Assembly: GCA_036558265.1 (NCBI GenBank)
Contig: DATBFY010000290.1
Location: forward strand, 1-8,442
Source: RYN-433 sp036558265
Lineage (GTDB): Bacteria > Planctomycetota > Phycisphaerae > Tepidisphaerales > Tepidisphaeraceae
Length of the DNA stretch: 8,442 bases
Direction: 5' to 3'
The position numbers and the translations under genes were made by a program. The notes beneath the pieces are model-generated. The model saw only the letters and a list, made by a program, of their open reading frames with translations. It did not search any database and was not told where the DNA came from. Shown piece by piece: positions 1-5,299 of the stretch (its first letter is position 1; every line of letters begins with the position of its first letter).

Positions 1-494
1 CGCTCTTGGATCGGCTGATGTCCGGCAAGCCCGCGACGCGGGACCTGCACCTGATCGAGCCGGTGGGCGTGCAGACGCGTCAGTCGAGCGACGTGCTGGC
101 GATCGACGACGCGGCGGTTGCGGCGACGCTGCGGTTCATCCGCGAGCGCGCGTATCACGGCTGCTCGATGAAGGAGGTCCTGGCGCACGCGGCGATGTCG
201 CGGAGCCTCTTGGAGCGGAAGTTCCGGCAGTACCTGGGGCACTCGCCGCAGGCCGAGATCCGCTCGGTGCAACTCAAGCGCGTCAAGCAGTTGCTGGCCG
301 AATCAGACCTGCCGTTGAACGACATCGCGGGGCTTGCCGGTTACACGCACCCGGAGTACATGAGCGTGGTGTTCAAGCGGGAGACGGGACAGACGCCGGG
401 GCAGTTCCGATCGCGGACGAACCCGGCGTTCGTGAGCGAGGCGGCGAGCCCGCCACGGGCGCGGACCGTGTGGCTGACGGCGGGGGGCGGGTGA
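1..494 (+). CDS. XylR-like AraC-family transcriptional regulator, C-terminal part (5' end outside window)
   Basis: This is the C-terminal part of a DNA-binding transcriptional regulator. The reading frame is open to the window edge (first full codon at 3). A TTG at 6 is available but is probably internal, since the text before the helix-turn-helix already reads like the linker of XylR-type regulators, which are about 380-400 residues long. Counting from that TTG, an AraC-type double helix-turn-helix spans roughly residues 40-137. The first recognition region is near 55-75. The second is near 103-125 and ends in the family signature YMSVVFKRETGQTPGQFR (118-135). XylR-family proteins pair a periplasmic-binding-protein-like sugar domain with this HTH; that sugar domain is not visible here. 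A 25-residue low-complexity tail precedes the TGA at 492. The ligand is unknown. Sugar binding is inferred from the family and agrees with the sugar kinase and glycosidase at the other end of the window. Confidence 0.85.
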   Translation, partial: LLDRLMSGKPATRDLHLIEPVGVQTRQSSDVLAIDDAAVAATLRFIRERAYHGCSMKEVLAHAAMSRSLLERKFRQYLGHSPQAEIRSVQLKRVKQLLAESDLPLNDIAGLAGYTHPEYMSVVFKRETGQTPGQFRSRTNPAFVSEAASPPRARTVWLTAGGG

Positions 495-507
495 TCGGGA
501 AGGTTCA

Positions 508-532
508 CCGCAGAGCCGCAGAGATCGCGGAG
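508..532 (+). repeat. Short direct repeat, CCGCAGAG units
   Basis: Two perfect adjacent copies of CCGCAGAG (508-515 and 516-523) are followed by a degenerate third unit, ATCGCGGAG (524-532). The block lies 13 nt after the regulator's stop codon and 18 nt before the left inverted repeat. Similar GCAGAG-rich intergenic text recurs in many bacterial genomes, so this may be one copy of a dispersed intergenic element. It has no counterpart next to the right inverted repeat. Confidence 0.45.
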
Positions 533-550
533 GGGATCAAAGGGCAAAAG

Positions 551-574
551 ACGAAAAACGAGAAACGTAAACGG
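551..574 (+). repeat. Left copy of 24-bp imperfect inverted repeat
   Basis: This 24-bp stretch matches the reverse complement of 1508-1531 at 22 of 24 positions. The shared core includes ACGAGAAACGTAA followed by a CGG three-base end; the mismatches are at repeat positions 5 and 21. It is A-rich against a GC-rich background. The pair brackets the immunity-like gene and the small ORF after it. It could be a terminal repeat of a small mobile element, or two copies of a dispersed intergenic repeat in opposite orientation. Confidence 0.6.
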
Positions 575-696
575 AGGGCGTTGATCATGTTGAGGCGTTG
601 GCCAGCTCGATCATCCATTCGGGCAACGCCGCACGCGCGACCCGACGCCCCTGCCCGCCGCCGCCCCTTGCCCGCTGGATGTAAAACCGCCGGCCA

Positions 697-1407
697 ATGA
701 TCCGCGTTGGGCGTTTACACCCTATTGATGGATCGGCATACATGAAACCGCCATCGAAGTACGTGGAATTACGACCGAATGCGCAAAGCGCGTTCAGCGC
801 TGATCCCGAATGGCGTGCCCGGGCGTATCGAACTTGGCGCTGCGCATGCGGCGACCCTAAGCCGGATGTGCGTGGCCCGATCGATGTTGTGGTACAGAAT
901 AGCAAGAGAAAGATGATCGTGGATTTCGTCTTCGGGTTCAGCGGAATCGCAGTCGCGGCTATCGATCTGCTCAAACTGCTCGATGAAAAGCGCATCATGT
1001 CGCTGTTCCACATCGGAGCCGTCCGCGCGGGCAACGGCACGGTTCTGCAGAACTTCGTCACGTTGAGGGCGAAGGCCGGCCCAGTTTACATTAGGGGTGA
1101 TGAGCATTCGGTTAGACGGATCTGTCCCGAGTGCGGAAGATTGGTATACCTTGCTACCGGCCAGGCATATTTGTGCGGCCTCGGTCGGCAAGCTGCGATC
1201 TTGCAAAGCAGTTCCGCCTCCGGCGCCTTAATCATCCGGAGCGACGTCTTTGACGCAACGCTGGGAGGTCGGCCGCTGTCCCATGTGAGGCTGCGCAGTC
1301 TTGACGTTCGAGACTCGTCATCGGATGGTCTGCCGGTTTTGATTGACGAGGTCGTGCGGTTTCTTGGGAAGGGCCGAGAGAGAGCAAGGGAGCATAACCC
1401 TGAATAG
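697..1407 (+). CDS. Putative double-CXXCG-type protein (orphan immunity-like), 236 aa
   Basis: This is a soluble protein of unknown function with two cysteine clusters and no signal peptide or membrane segment. The first cluster is CACG at residues 49-52, a C-x-C variant. The second is CPECG at 143-147, and another Cys lies at 160. The order of parts resembles the double-CXXCG family, which includes the SitI6-type immunity proteins of myxobacteria: an N-terminal cysteine motif, a middle segment around DLLKLLDEKRI (90-100), a second motif followed by R, then a strand of the ALIIRSDVFDA type (177-187) and a short C-terminal strand. This is pattern recognition only; Imm11/DUF1629-like proteins are the main alternative. 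The frame opens after a TAA at 682. The ATG at 697 lacks a clear ribosome site, and the ATG at 742 (MKPPSKYVEL) gives an N-terminus closer to the family. Codon use is relaxed: 14 of 29 codons in residues 2-31 end in G or C (Met16 excluded). No toxin gene is next to it. Confidence 0.6.
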   Translation: MIRVGRLHPIDGSAYMKPPSKYVELRPNAQSAFSADPEWRARAYRTWRCACGDPKPDVRGPIDVVVQNSKRKMIVDFVFGFSGIAVAAIDLLKLLDEKRIMSLFHIGAVRAGNGTVLQNFVTLRAKAGPVYIRGDEHSVRRICPECGRLVYLATGQAYLCGLGRQAAILQSSSASGALIIRSDVFDATLGGRPLSHVRLRSLDVRDSSSDGLPVLIDEVVRFLGKGRERAREHNPE

Positions 1408-1416
1408 GAGTTCGAC

Positions 1417-1491
1417 ATGGCGGTCGGCGGCAAAAGTGGCCAAGACTGGCAGATGACTTGGAGTCGACGTTCGTGCCACCCTAGCGCATGA
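1417..1491 (+). CDS. 24-codon ORF with strong Shine-Dalgarno, possible gene remnant
   Basis: The ORF starts MAVGGKSGQDWQMTW and ends at TGA 1489-1491. Its ribosome site AGGAG (1406-1410) overlaps the TAG stop (1405-1407) of the preceding gene and sits 6 nt before the ATG. That arrangement is expected for translational coupling of a second operon gene. The product is far too short for a normal protein, and the right inverted repeat begins 16 nt after the stop. It could be the head of a gene cut off by rearrangement, a real small peptide, or chance. No family is recognised. Confidence 0.3.
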   Translation: MAVGGKSGQDWQMTWSRRSCHPSA

Positions 1492-1507
1492 ACATGACCA
1501 AGGCCCG

Positions 1508-1531
1508 CCGGTTACGTTTCTCGTTTCTCGT
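1508..1531 (-). repeat. Right copy of 24-bp imperfect inverted repeat
   Basis: This is the inverted partner of 551-574 (22 of 24 positions identical when reverse-complemented). On the + strand it reads CCGGTTACGTTTCTCG followed by TTTCTCGT, and a six-T run follows directly (1531-1536). The distance between the outer edges of the pair is 981 bp. The TTTCTCG unit is itself doubled in this copy. Confidence 0.6.
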
Positions 1532-1606
1532 TTTTTGCGCGGTTGCCCGCTCGCGGCACGCTAACCCATCGCCGGGCGATCATGCTCAGGAACCTCCGCT
1601 CGGCCG

Positions 1607-1687
1607 CGTGACACAACTCCTCAGTTACGTGACGCAACTCCTCAAGTACGTCACCTACTTCCTCGATTGGGTGACGTCACTTCTGAT
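1607..1687 (+). repeat. 21-bp tandem repeat, 3 units plus a partial fourth
   Basis: The units lie at 1607-1627, 1628-1648 and 1649-1669, with a partial fourth at 1670-1687. The consensus starts CGTGACGCAACTCCTC and ends in an AGTA-like tail. Units 1 and 2 are nearly identical, unit 3 is degenerate, and the fourth contains the palindrome GTGACGTCAC (1671-1680). In the + strand frame that is open from 1488, each unit encodes one heptad: VTQLLSY, VTQLLKY, VTYFLDW, VTSLL. The period is a multiple of three and the changes keep hydrophobic positions, which is the pattern of a translated sequence, yet no complete gene is evident around it. Confidence 0.75.
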
Positions 1688-1807
1688 TTTCCGCCCTTCC
1701 CGCTCAAGTCGCAGGGCATCCGTATCGATGGATCGATCGTGGCGGTTTTCGGGCGGATCAATTCTCCCGGGAATGACCGCGACAGGGGCGCGCAGCGCGG
1801 ATGCGCT

Positions 1808-2587
1808 CTACTCCTCCTCGACGCGTCGGATGATTCCTGCCGAGATGATCTCCGCCAATCGCGGGCGCCGCTTCGGGAGGTCCTCGGCGGCAACCGGTCG
1901 ATGCTTGACGCGCCGCTTGCCGTGGGGACAAAGCGCGAGCACCTTGCACTCGTCGCACTTCGGGTTGCGCACGCGGCAGCGCTCCTTGGCATGCCGAAAG
2001 AGCAGCACGTGGGTGGCGTAGTGGTTGCCGGGGGTGATCAGGGGGGAGAGGAGGCGTTCGGCTTCGAGGTCGCGGGCCTTGGGGCGCACGAGGCGAAGCC
2101 GCTGCAGGACGCGCAGCACGCCGTTGTCCACGGGCAGCACGGGGTGGCCGAAGCCGAAGAGGAGCGTGAAGGCGGCGGTCTTGGGGCCGATGCCGAAGAA
2201 GCCCAATAGATAATCGAACGCTTCTTCAACCGGCCGCTTGGCGAGGAAGTCGATGCTCAGGGTGCCGCCGCGGTCGGCCTCGATCTTGCGCAAGAGGTCC
2301 TGGAGTCGGCGGGCGCGCATGCGTGCCAGGCCGCAGACGGCGATCTCGCGCTGGACGTCGGCAACGGGCGCGTTCATCACCTGCGACCAGGTCGCGAACC
2401 GCCGGCGCAGCATCCGGTAGCCGCGCCGCGCATTGAGCATGTTCGTGTTCTGCGAGAGCATGGCCTCGACGAGCGTGTCGAGGCCGCCGCCGCGGCGGTG
2501 GCGCGGCGCGGGGACGGCGCCGTACATCCGTACGAGCCCCCTGAGCACCCGGCGCAGTTTCGATCTCTTCTCCGCCACGCGCGACAT
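1808..2587 (-). CDS. Endonuclease III-like HhH-GPD DNA glycosylase with [4Fe-4S] cluster, 259 aa
   Basis: This is a base-excision repair protein of the Nth/HhH-GPD superfamily, cytoplasmic, acting on damaged bases in DNA. The helical segment LVEAMLSQNTN (39-49) matches the LSAQATD region of E. coli Nth. The helix-hairpin-helix is GFFGIGPKTAAF (129-140) with the catalytic Lys at 136. The catalytic Asp is 154 in LPVDNG, where classical Nth has VDTH, so the Thr-His pair after the Asp is replaced by Asn-Gly. The iron-sulfur cluster ligands follow the exact C-x6-C-x2-C-x5-C spacing (Cys204, 211, 214, 220). It is longer than E. coli Nth (211 aa), with a basic tail of about 39 residues after the last Cys. 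The ATG at 2587 is used; no clear Shine-Dalgarno is seen. In residues 2-22, 17 of 20 codons end in G or C (Met21 excluded). Substrate specificity cannot be read from the sequence. Confidence 0.9.
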   Translation of the reverse strand: MSRVAEKRSKLRRVLRGLVRMYGAVPAPRHRRGGGLDTLVEAMLSQNTNMLNARRGYRMLRRRFATWSQVMNAPVADVQREIAVCGLARMRARRLQDLLRKIEADRGGTLSIDFLAKRPVEEAFDYLLGFFGIGPKTAAFTLLFGFGHPVLPVDNGVLRVLQRLRLVRPKARDLEAERLLSPLITPGNHYATHVLLFRHAKERCRVRNPKCDECKVLALCPHGKRRVKHRPVAAEDLPKRRPRLAEIISAGIIRRVEEE

Positions 2588-2650
2588 CGCGCGGGATGTT
2601 AGGAGGCCCGTCGGACGCCGACAATGTGCGGAGGAAGTGAAACGAGAACA

Positions 2651-2668
2651 GGGCCGCTGAAGCGGCCC
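2651..2668 (-). terminator. Hairpin terminator after the response regulator gene
   Basis: A perfect 7-bp GC stem (GGGCCGC, 2651-2657, with GCGGCCC, 2662-2668) closes a TGAA loop. It sits 39 nt past the response regulator stop codon on the minus strand and is followed there by the T-containing stretch TGTTCTCGTTTC. The T run is interrupted, so this is a plausible but imperfect intrinsic terminator. It separates the two-component operon from the glycosylase gene. Confidence 0.5.
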
Positions 2669-2707
2669 CGCCGGGTTTGACTAACCGATTATTTGACGGA
2701 AGGCGGA

Positions 2708-3406
2708 TTACCGCTTCTCGCGCATCTCGTCCATCACGTATTGCATGGCGTAGCGGATCAATTCGCTCCCGCTCGCCAGGTTCAGCTTCTCCTTGATCCG
2801 CTCGCGGTGGGTCTCGACCGTCTTGACCGACAGGCCCAGTTTCTCCGCGATCTCGCTTGGGCCGACGCCGTGGCCGATCATCTGGAAGACCTCGAACTCG
2901 CGGTCGGAGAGGCGCTCGATCGGCGAGCCGCCGACGTTCTGCGGACCGGCGACCAGGCGGTTGACCATCCGGCTGGCCATCCGCTCGGAAAGGTAGACCT
3001 CGCCCCGCAGCACGCGCCGGATCGCGTTCATCACCTGCTCGGTCGCCTCCTGCTTCATGATGTAGCCCTTGGCGCCGGCGCGCAGCACGCGCTCGGCGTG
3101 CAGCGACTCGTCGTGCATCGACAGCACCAGGATCGGCAGCTCCGGCTTGCGGGCGCGGATCTCCTTGATCAACTCGATCCCGCTGCGATCTTTCAGCGAG
3201 ATGTCCACGATCGCCACGTCGGGCTGGGTCGTGTCCAGCGCCGACAGGGCCTGCTGGAAATCCTCGGCCTCGCCGACGATGGACAGGTCCGGCTCCTCGT
3301 TGATCAGTTGACCCAGTCCCTGGCGGACGATCGGGTGATCGTCGACGAGCAGCACCTTGGCCTTGTTGGTCTTGACTTCCGACGGTTTGTTCATCATGGC
3401 GGGCAT
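2708..3406 (-). CDS. NarL/FixJ (LuxR-type HTH) response regulator, 232 aa
   Basis: This is the cytoplasmic DNA-binding response regulator of the two-component pair. The receiver domain covers about residues 16-135: acidic pocket Asp22-Asp23, phospho-acceptor Asp68 in VAIVDIS, Ser96 in the LVLSMHDE switch strand, and Lys118 in GYIMK. The LuxR/GerE helix-turn-helix covers about 163-225, with the signature SDREFEVFQMIGHG and the recognition segment LGLSVKTVETHRERIKEKL (190-208). All residues needed for phosphorylation are present. The ATG at 3406 has an AAGGA ribosome site 8 nt upstream; alternative ATGs at 3397 and 3394 are too close to that site. The gene starts 16 nt after the histidine kinase stop, so the two are almost certainly co-transcribed. 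Target genes cannot be deduced. Confidence 0.96.
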   Translation of the reverse strand: MPAMMNKPSEVKTNKAKVLLVDDHPIVRQGLGQLINEEPDLSIVGEAEDFQQALSALDTTQPDVAIVDISLKDRSGIELIKEIRARKPELPILVLSMHDESLHAERVLRAGAKGYIMKQEATEQVMNAIRRVLRGEVYLSERMASRMVNRLVAGPQNVGGSPIERLSDREFEVFQMIGHGVGPSEIAEKLGLSVKTVETHRERIKEKLNLASGSELIRYAMQYVMDEMREKR

Positions 3407-3414
3407 ACGGCAAA

Positions 3415-3419
3415 TCCTT
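3415..3419 (-). promoter_or_regulatory. Ribosome binding site of the response regulator gene
   Basis: AAGGA on the minus strand lies 8 nt before the ATG at 3406 and just beyond the kinase stop codon. It supports that start over the in-frame ATGs at 3397 and 3394. Confidence 0.6.
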
Positions 3420-3422
3420 CTG

Positions 3423-4565
3423 TTATTGCGGTGGCGAGATCAACTGCGACACGGACACGGACGCGGCGGACGGCGCGGCGGGCAACGGCGACGGCCGCAC
3501 GGCGCACGAGCAGGAGACCACCGTGCCACCGCCCGGACGCCGGTGCACGTCGAGTCTCCCGGAGATCATTTTCGCTCGGTATCGCATGATTCGCAAACCC
3601 ATTCCACCGGTCCGCACCGAAACCGGATCGAATCCCTTGCCATCATCCTCCACCGTTACCGTGATTTCCCTTGGCGCCCCGGTCAGTCGAACCACTACGG
3701 TGCGGGGGTTGGCGTGCTTGATCGCGTTGTTCAGCGCCTCCTGCGCGATCCGGTAAAGGTGGATCGCGACGGGCGGGTTGCGGAAGCTCACGTCCCCCGC
3801 GCTCTCGAACCGGCAGGCGGCGCCGTACATCTCCCCCATCCCCTCGGTCAACTGCTTGAGCGCCGACGCCAGGCCCTCCTCCTGGTCCAGGTCCACCGGC
3901 GCCAGCCCGCGCGCCAGGTCCCGCGTCCAGCCGATCGCCTTGTTCACCAGGCCCGCGATCTTCCGCGCCTCGTCCGCCTCGGGCACGGCCCGCGTCACCA
4001 AGCGCTGCTCCATCAGCTTCGACATGAACGCGATGCCCGTGAGATGCTGGCCCAGGCCGTCGTGCAGGTCGTGACCGATGCGGCGCTGCTCGGTGTCGGT
4101 AATCTCCAACAACTCCTTCTGAAGGTTCCGGGCCTCGGCCTCGTTGGCTTCCGCGCGGCGCCGCGCGGAGTTGAGCGTCTGGCAGAGCACGCTGACCACG
4201 ATCCCCTCGATGATGAAGATCGCCGCCCGGATCTTCTGCGCGGTTGTCACCAGGCCCAGGGCGTAGAAGGGCTCCATGAAGAAGTAGTCGCCGATCGCCA
4301 CCGCCAGGAACGTCGCCAGCAACCCCGGCCCCAGCCCCCCGTACCACCCCGAGACCATCACCGCCGCCAGCGAGAGCATGAACGGCGCCTCCCGCTCCAT
4401 CCCGAGTTCAAGATAGTTCTTGAGGATCAGCTTGATCAGCAGCGACATGCCGATCGCGACGACCGCGACCGAGTAGCGGACCACGTCCCGCCGCAGACGG
4501 GAGGGATGCGGGGACATCTCCCGATCCGCGGGTTCGCTGCGCGATTGATAGTTGAGGATCGACAT
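3423..4565 (-). CDS. Membrane sensor histidine kinase, DUF4118-like sensor with HisKA_3 and HATPase_c, 380 aa
   Basis: This is an inner-membrane sensor kinase that phosphorylates the response regulator encoded directly after it. Four hydrophobic segments (about 29-48, 60-75, 79-100 and 113-130) with little loop between them match the KdpD-like DUF4118 membrane module. A short coiled-coil-like linker (132-155) leads to the HisKA_3 dimerisation domain with RRIGHDLHDGLGQHLTG (161-177); His168 in DLHDG is the expected phospho-acceptor. The ATPase domain shows the N box QEALNNAIKHA (275-285), a G1 box DDGKGFDP (307-314) and a G2 box GGMGL (320-324), so it should be active. A Pro/Ala/Ser-rich tail (357-380) follows. 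No extracytoplasmic sensor domain is present, so the stimulus is probably sensed in or at the membrane. The ATG at 4565 has no clear ribosome site; Met17 is an alternative start. Confidence 0.94.
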   Translation of the reverse strand: MSILNYQSRSEPADREMSPHPSRLRRDVVRYSVAVVAIGMSLLIKLILKNYLELGMEREAPFMLSLAAVMVSGWYGGLGPGLLATFLAVAIGDYFFMEPFYALGLVTTAQKIRAAIFIIEGIVVSVLCQTLNSARRRAEANEAEARNLQKELLEITDTEQRRIGHDLHDGLGQHLTGIAFMSKLMEQRLVTRAVPEADEARKIAGLVNKAIGWTRDLARGLAPVDLDQEEGLASALKQLTEGMGEMYGAACRFESAGDVSFRNPPVAIHLYRIAQEALNNAIKHANPRTVVVRLTGAPREITVTVEDDGKGFDPVSVRTGGMGLRIMRYRAKMISGRLDVHRRPGGGTVVSCSCAVRPSPLPAAPSAASVSVSQLISPPQ

Positions 4566-4741
4566 GCGCCGGCCCGCCCGCGCGGTCCGCGCGCGAACGG
4601 CGATGAGGGAATCATAGGCAACCGACCCCCCATACGCGCTTCAGGATAATCCGTTGGAATGGGAATGAAAGCGATCCAGGCGCGGTGGGATCGGTGTGTC
4701 ACGGACACCCCTCCCCGCCGCACGCGCGCCCGACCCCACGA

Positions 4742-5209
4742 TCAGAGCTTCTCCGCGAACTGCGCGATGTGCTCCGGCACCGGGTAATGCTTCATCAGGA
4801 AGCCGCGCAGTTGCGCTCGATCGGCGACGAGGAAGTACACCGCCTCGTCGATCCGGCGGCTGGAGAAGTTCACCGCCTTGATCAGATGCTCAGCGTCGGT
4901 GGCGGCGTGGAGGTGCTCGCCGTCGCGGTACGCCGGCAACAGGTGGAACTGCCACGCCTGCCGGCGGTTGATCAGGCGCAGGCAGTCGGCGTCGAAATCC
5001 AGGTCGTCCAGGTCCACCACGCCCGCCGTCCGCACGTATTGCTGAACCCACGCGTCCTCGACCGCCTGCGGGTCGATCCCGTAAAGCCGCTCGGCCAGAT
5101 CCCCGAACGGCCGGTGCGACGCCTTCTGTACCGAGAGGATGTGGGCGACCTGCTCGCTCGTCAGTACGCCCTGCTGGATCAACAACTGGCCGATCGGAAT
5201 CCCGTTCAC
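4742..5209 (-). CDS. Stand-alone GspE/MshE N-terminal (MshEN-like) domain protein, 155 aa
   Basis: This small cytoplasmic protein consists of a GspE_N/MshEN domain without the ATPase that normally follows it in type II secretion and type IV pilus motors. Residues 5-28 fit the 24-residue MshEN motif well (start PIGQLL, Gly14, VLTSEQVAHILSVQ). A second, more degenerate copy begins at Pro34 (PFGDL) and ends near Gln56-Gln57, with one extra residue before its Gly. The second half (85-155, RRQAWQFHLLPAYRDGEHLHAATDAEHL) matches the core of GspE_N. In MshE, tandem motifs of this kind bind cyclic di-GMP, so a receptor role is inferred; the leading Arg of the motif is Pro in both copies. Translation starts at GTG, supported by AGGAGG 5 nt upstream. 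No secretion or pilus genes are visible nearby. Confidence 0.85.
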   Translation of the reverse strand: MNGIPIGQLLIQQGVLTSEQVAHILSVQKASHRPFGDLAERLYGIDPQAVEDAWVQQYVRTAGVVDLDDLDFDADCLRLINRRQAWQFHLLPAYRDGEHLHAATDAEHLIKAVNFSSRRIDEAVYFLVADRAQLRGFLMKHYPVPEHIAQFAEKL

Positions 5210-5214
5210 GGCAG

Positions 5215-5220
5215 CCTCCT
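5215..5220 (-). promoter_or_regulatory. Shine-Dalgarno site deciding the GTG start
   Basis: A full AGGAGG on the minus strand ends 5 nt before the GTG at 5209. It is the strongest ribosome site in the window and fixes a non-ATG start for the MshEN-like gene. Confidence 0.85.
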
Positions 5221-5299
5221 GTCCACGTATGCTTCCCCTGGGATTATCGGATGAATCGGCGCTCGGGTTGACCGCGGATTTGGGGCTGCCGTGGATCGC

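Larger units (their letters stand above)
1492..1807. other. Non-coding stretch between convergent genes
   Basis: This region separates the + strand immunity-like gene unit from the minus-strand glycosylase gene. It holds the right inverted repeat (1508-1531) and a 21-bp tandem repeat (1607-1687). Near the 3' end of the glycosylase gene it also holds a weak 5-bp hairpin (1790-1794 with 1802-1806) without a T run. A + strand frame is open through it (from 1488 to 2021), but the frame runs into the antisense of the glycosylase gene and has no recognisable domain, so it is not called as a gene. Confidence 0.5.

Noticed and set aside
585..1061. Minus-strand open frame opposite the immunity-like gene
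   Set aside because: It has no ribosome site or motif, and the + strand frame has the CPECG motif and family-like strand order.
1607..1687. CRISPR-like array
   Set aside because: The units are directly adjacent with no spacers between them, so this is a tandem repeat, not a CRISPR.
1790..1806. Hairpin after the glycosylase stop codon
   Set aside because: It has only a 5-bp stem and no T run follows, so it is not strong enough to call a terminator.
1488..2021. + strand open frame (177 codons) carrying the heptad repeat
   Set aside because: Beyond the repeat it runs antisense into the glycosylase gene and becomes Arg/Ser-rich, so it is not a credible complete gene; only the repeat is reported.
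2226..3413. Long minus-strand open frame (395 codons)
   Set aside because: It lies in another frame across the response regulator and the 5' part of the glycosylase gene, is Arg/Pro/Gly-rich shadow text, and shows no domain; both real genes have clear motifs.
4579..4593. 15-nt palindrome upstream of the histidine kinase
   Set aside because: CGCGCGG-T-CCGCGCG has a one-base loop and lies in very GC-rich text, where such palindromes arise by chance; no operator or terminator can be supported.
3357..4649. Long + strand open frame (430 codons)
   Set aside because: It is antisense to the histidine kinase, whose domains are all intact on the other strand; no recognisable protein features.
4611..4660. 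TATGAT -10-like hexamer on the minus strand upstream of the kinase
   Set aside because: No acceptable -35 hexamer is found at 16-18 nt, so a promoter call would be guesswork.
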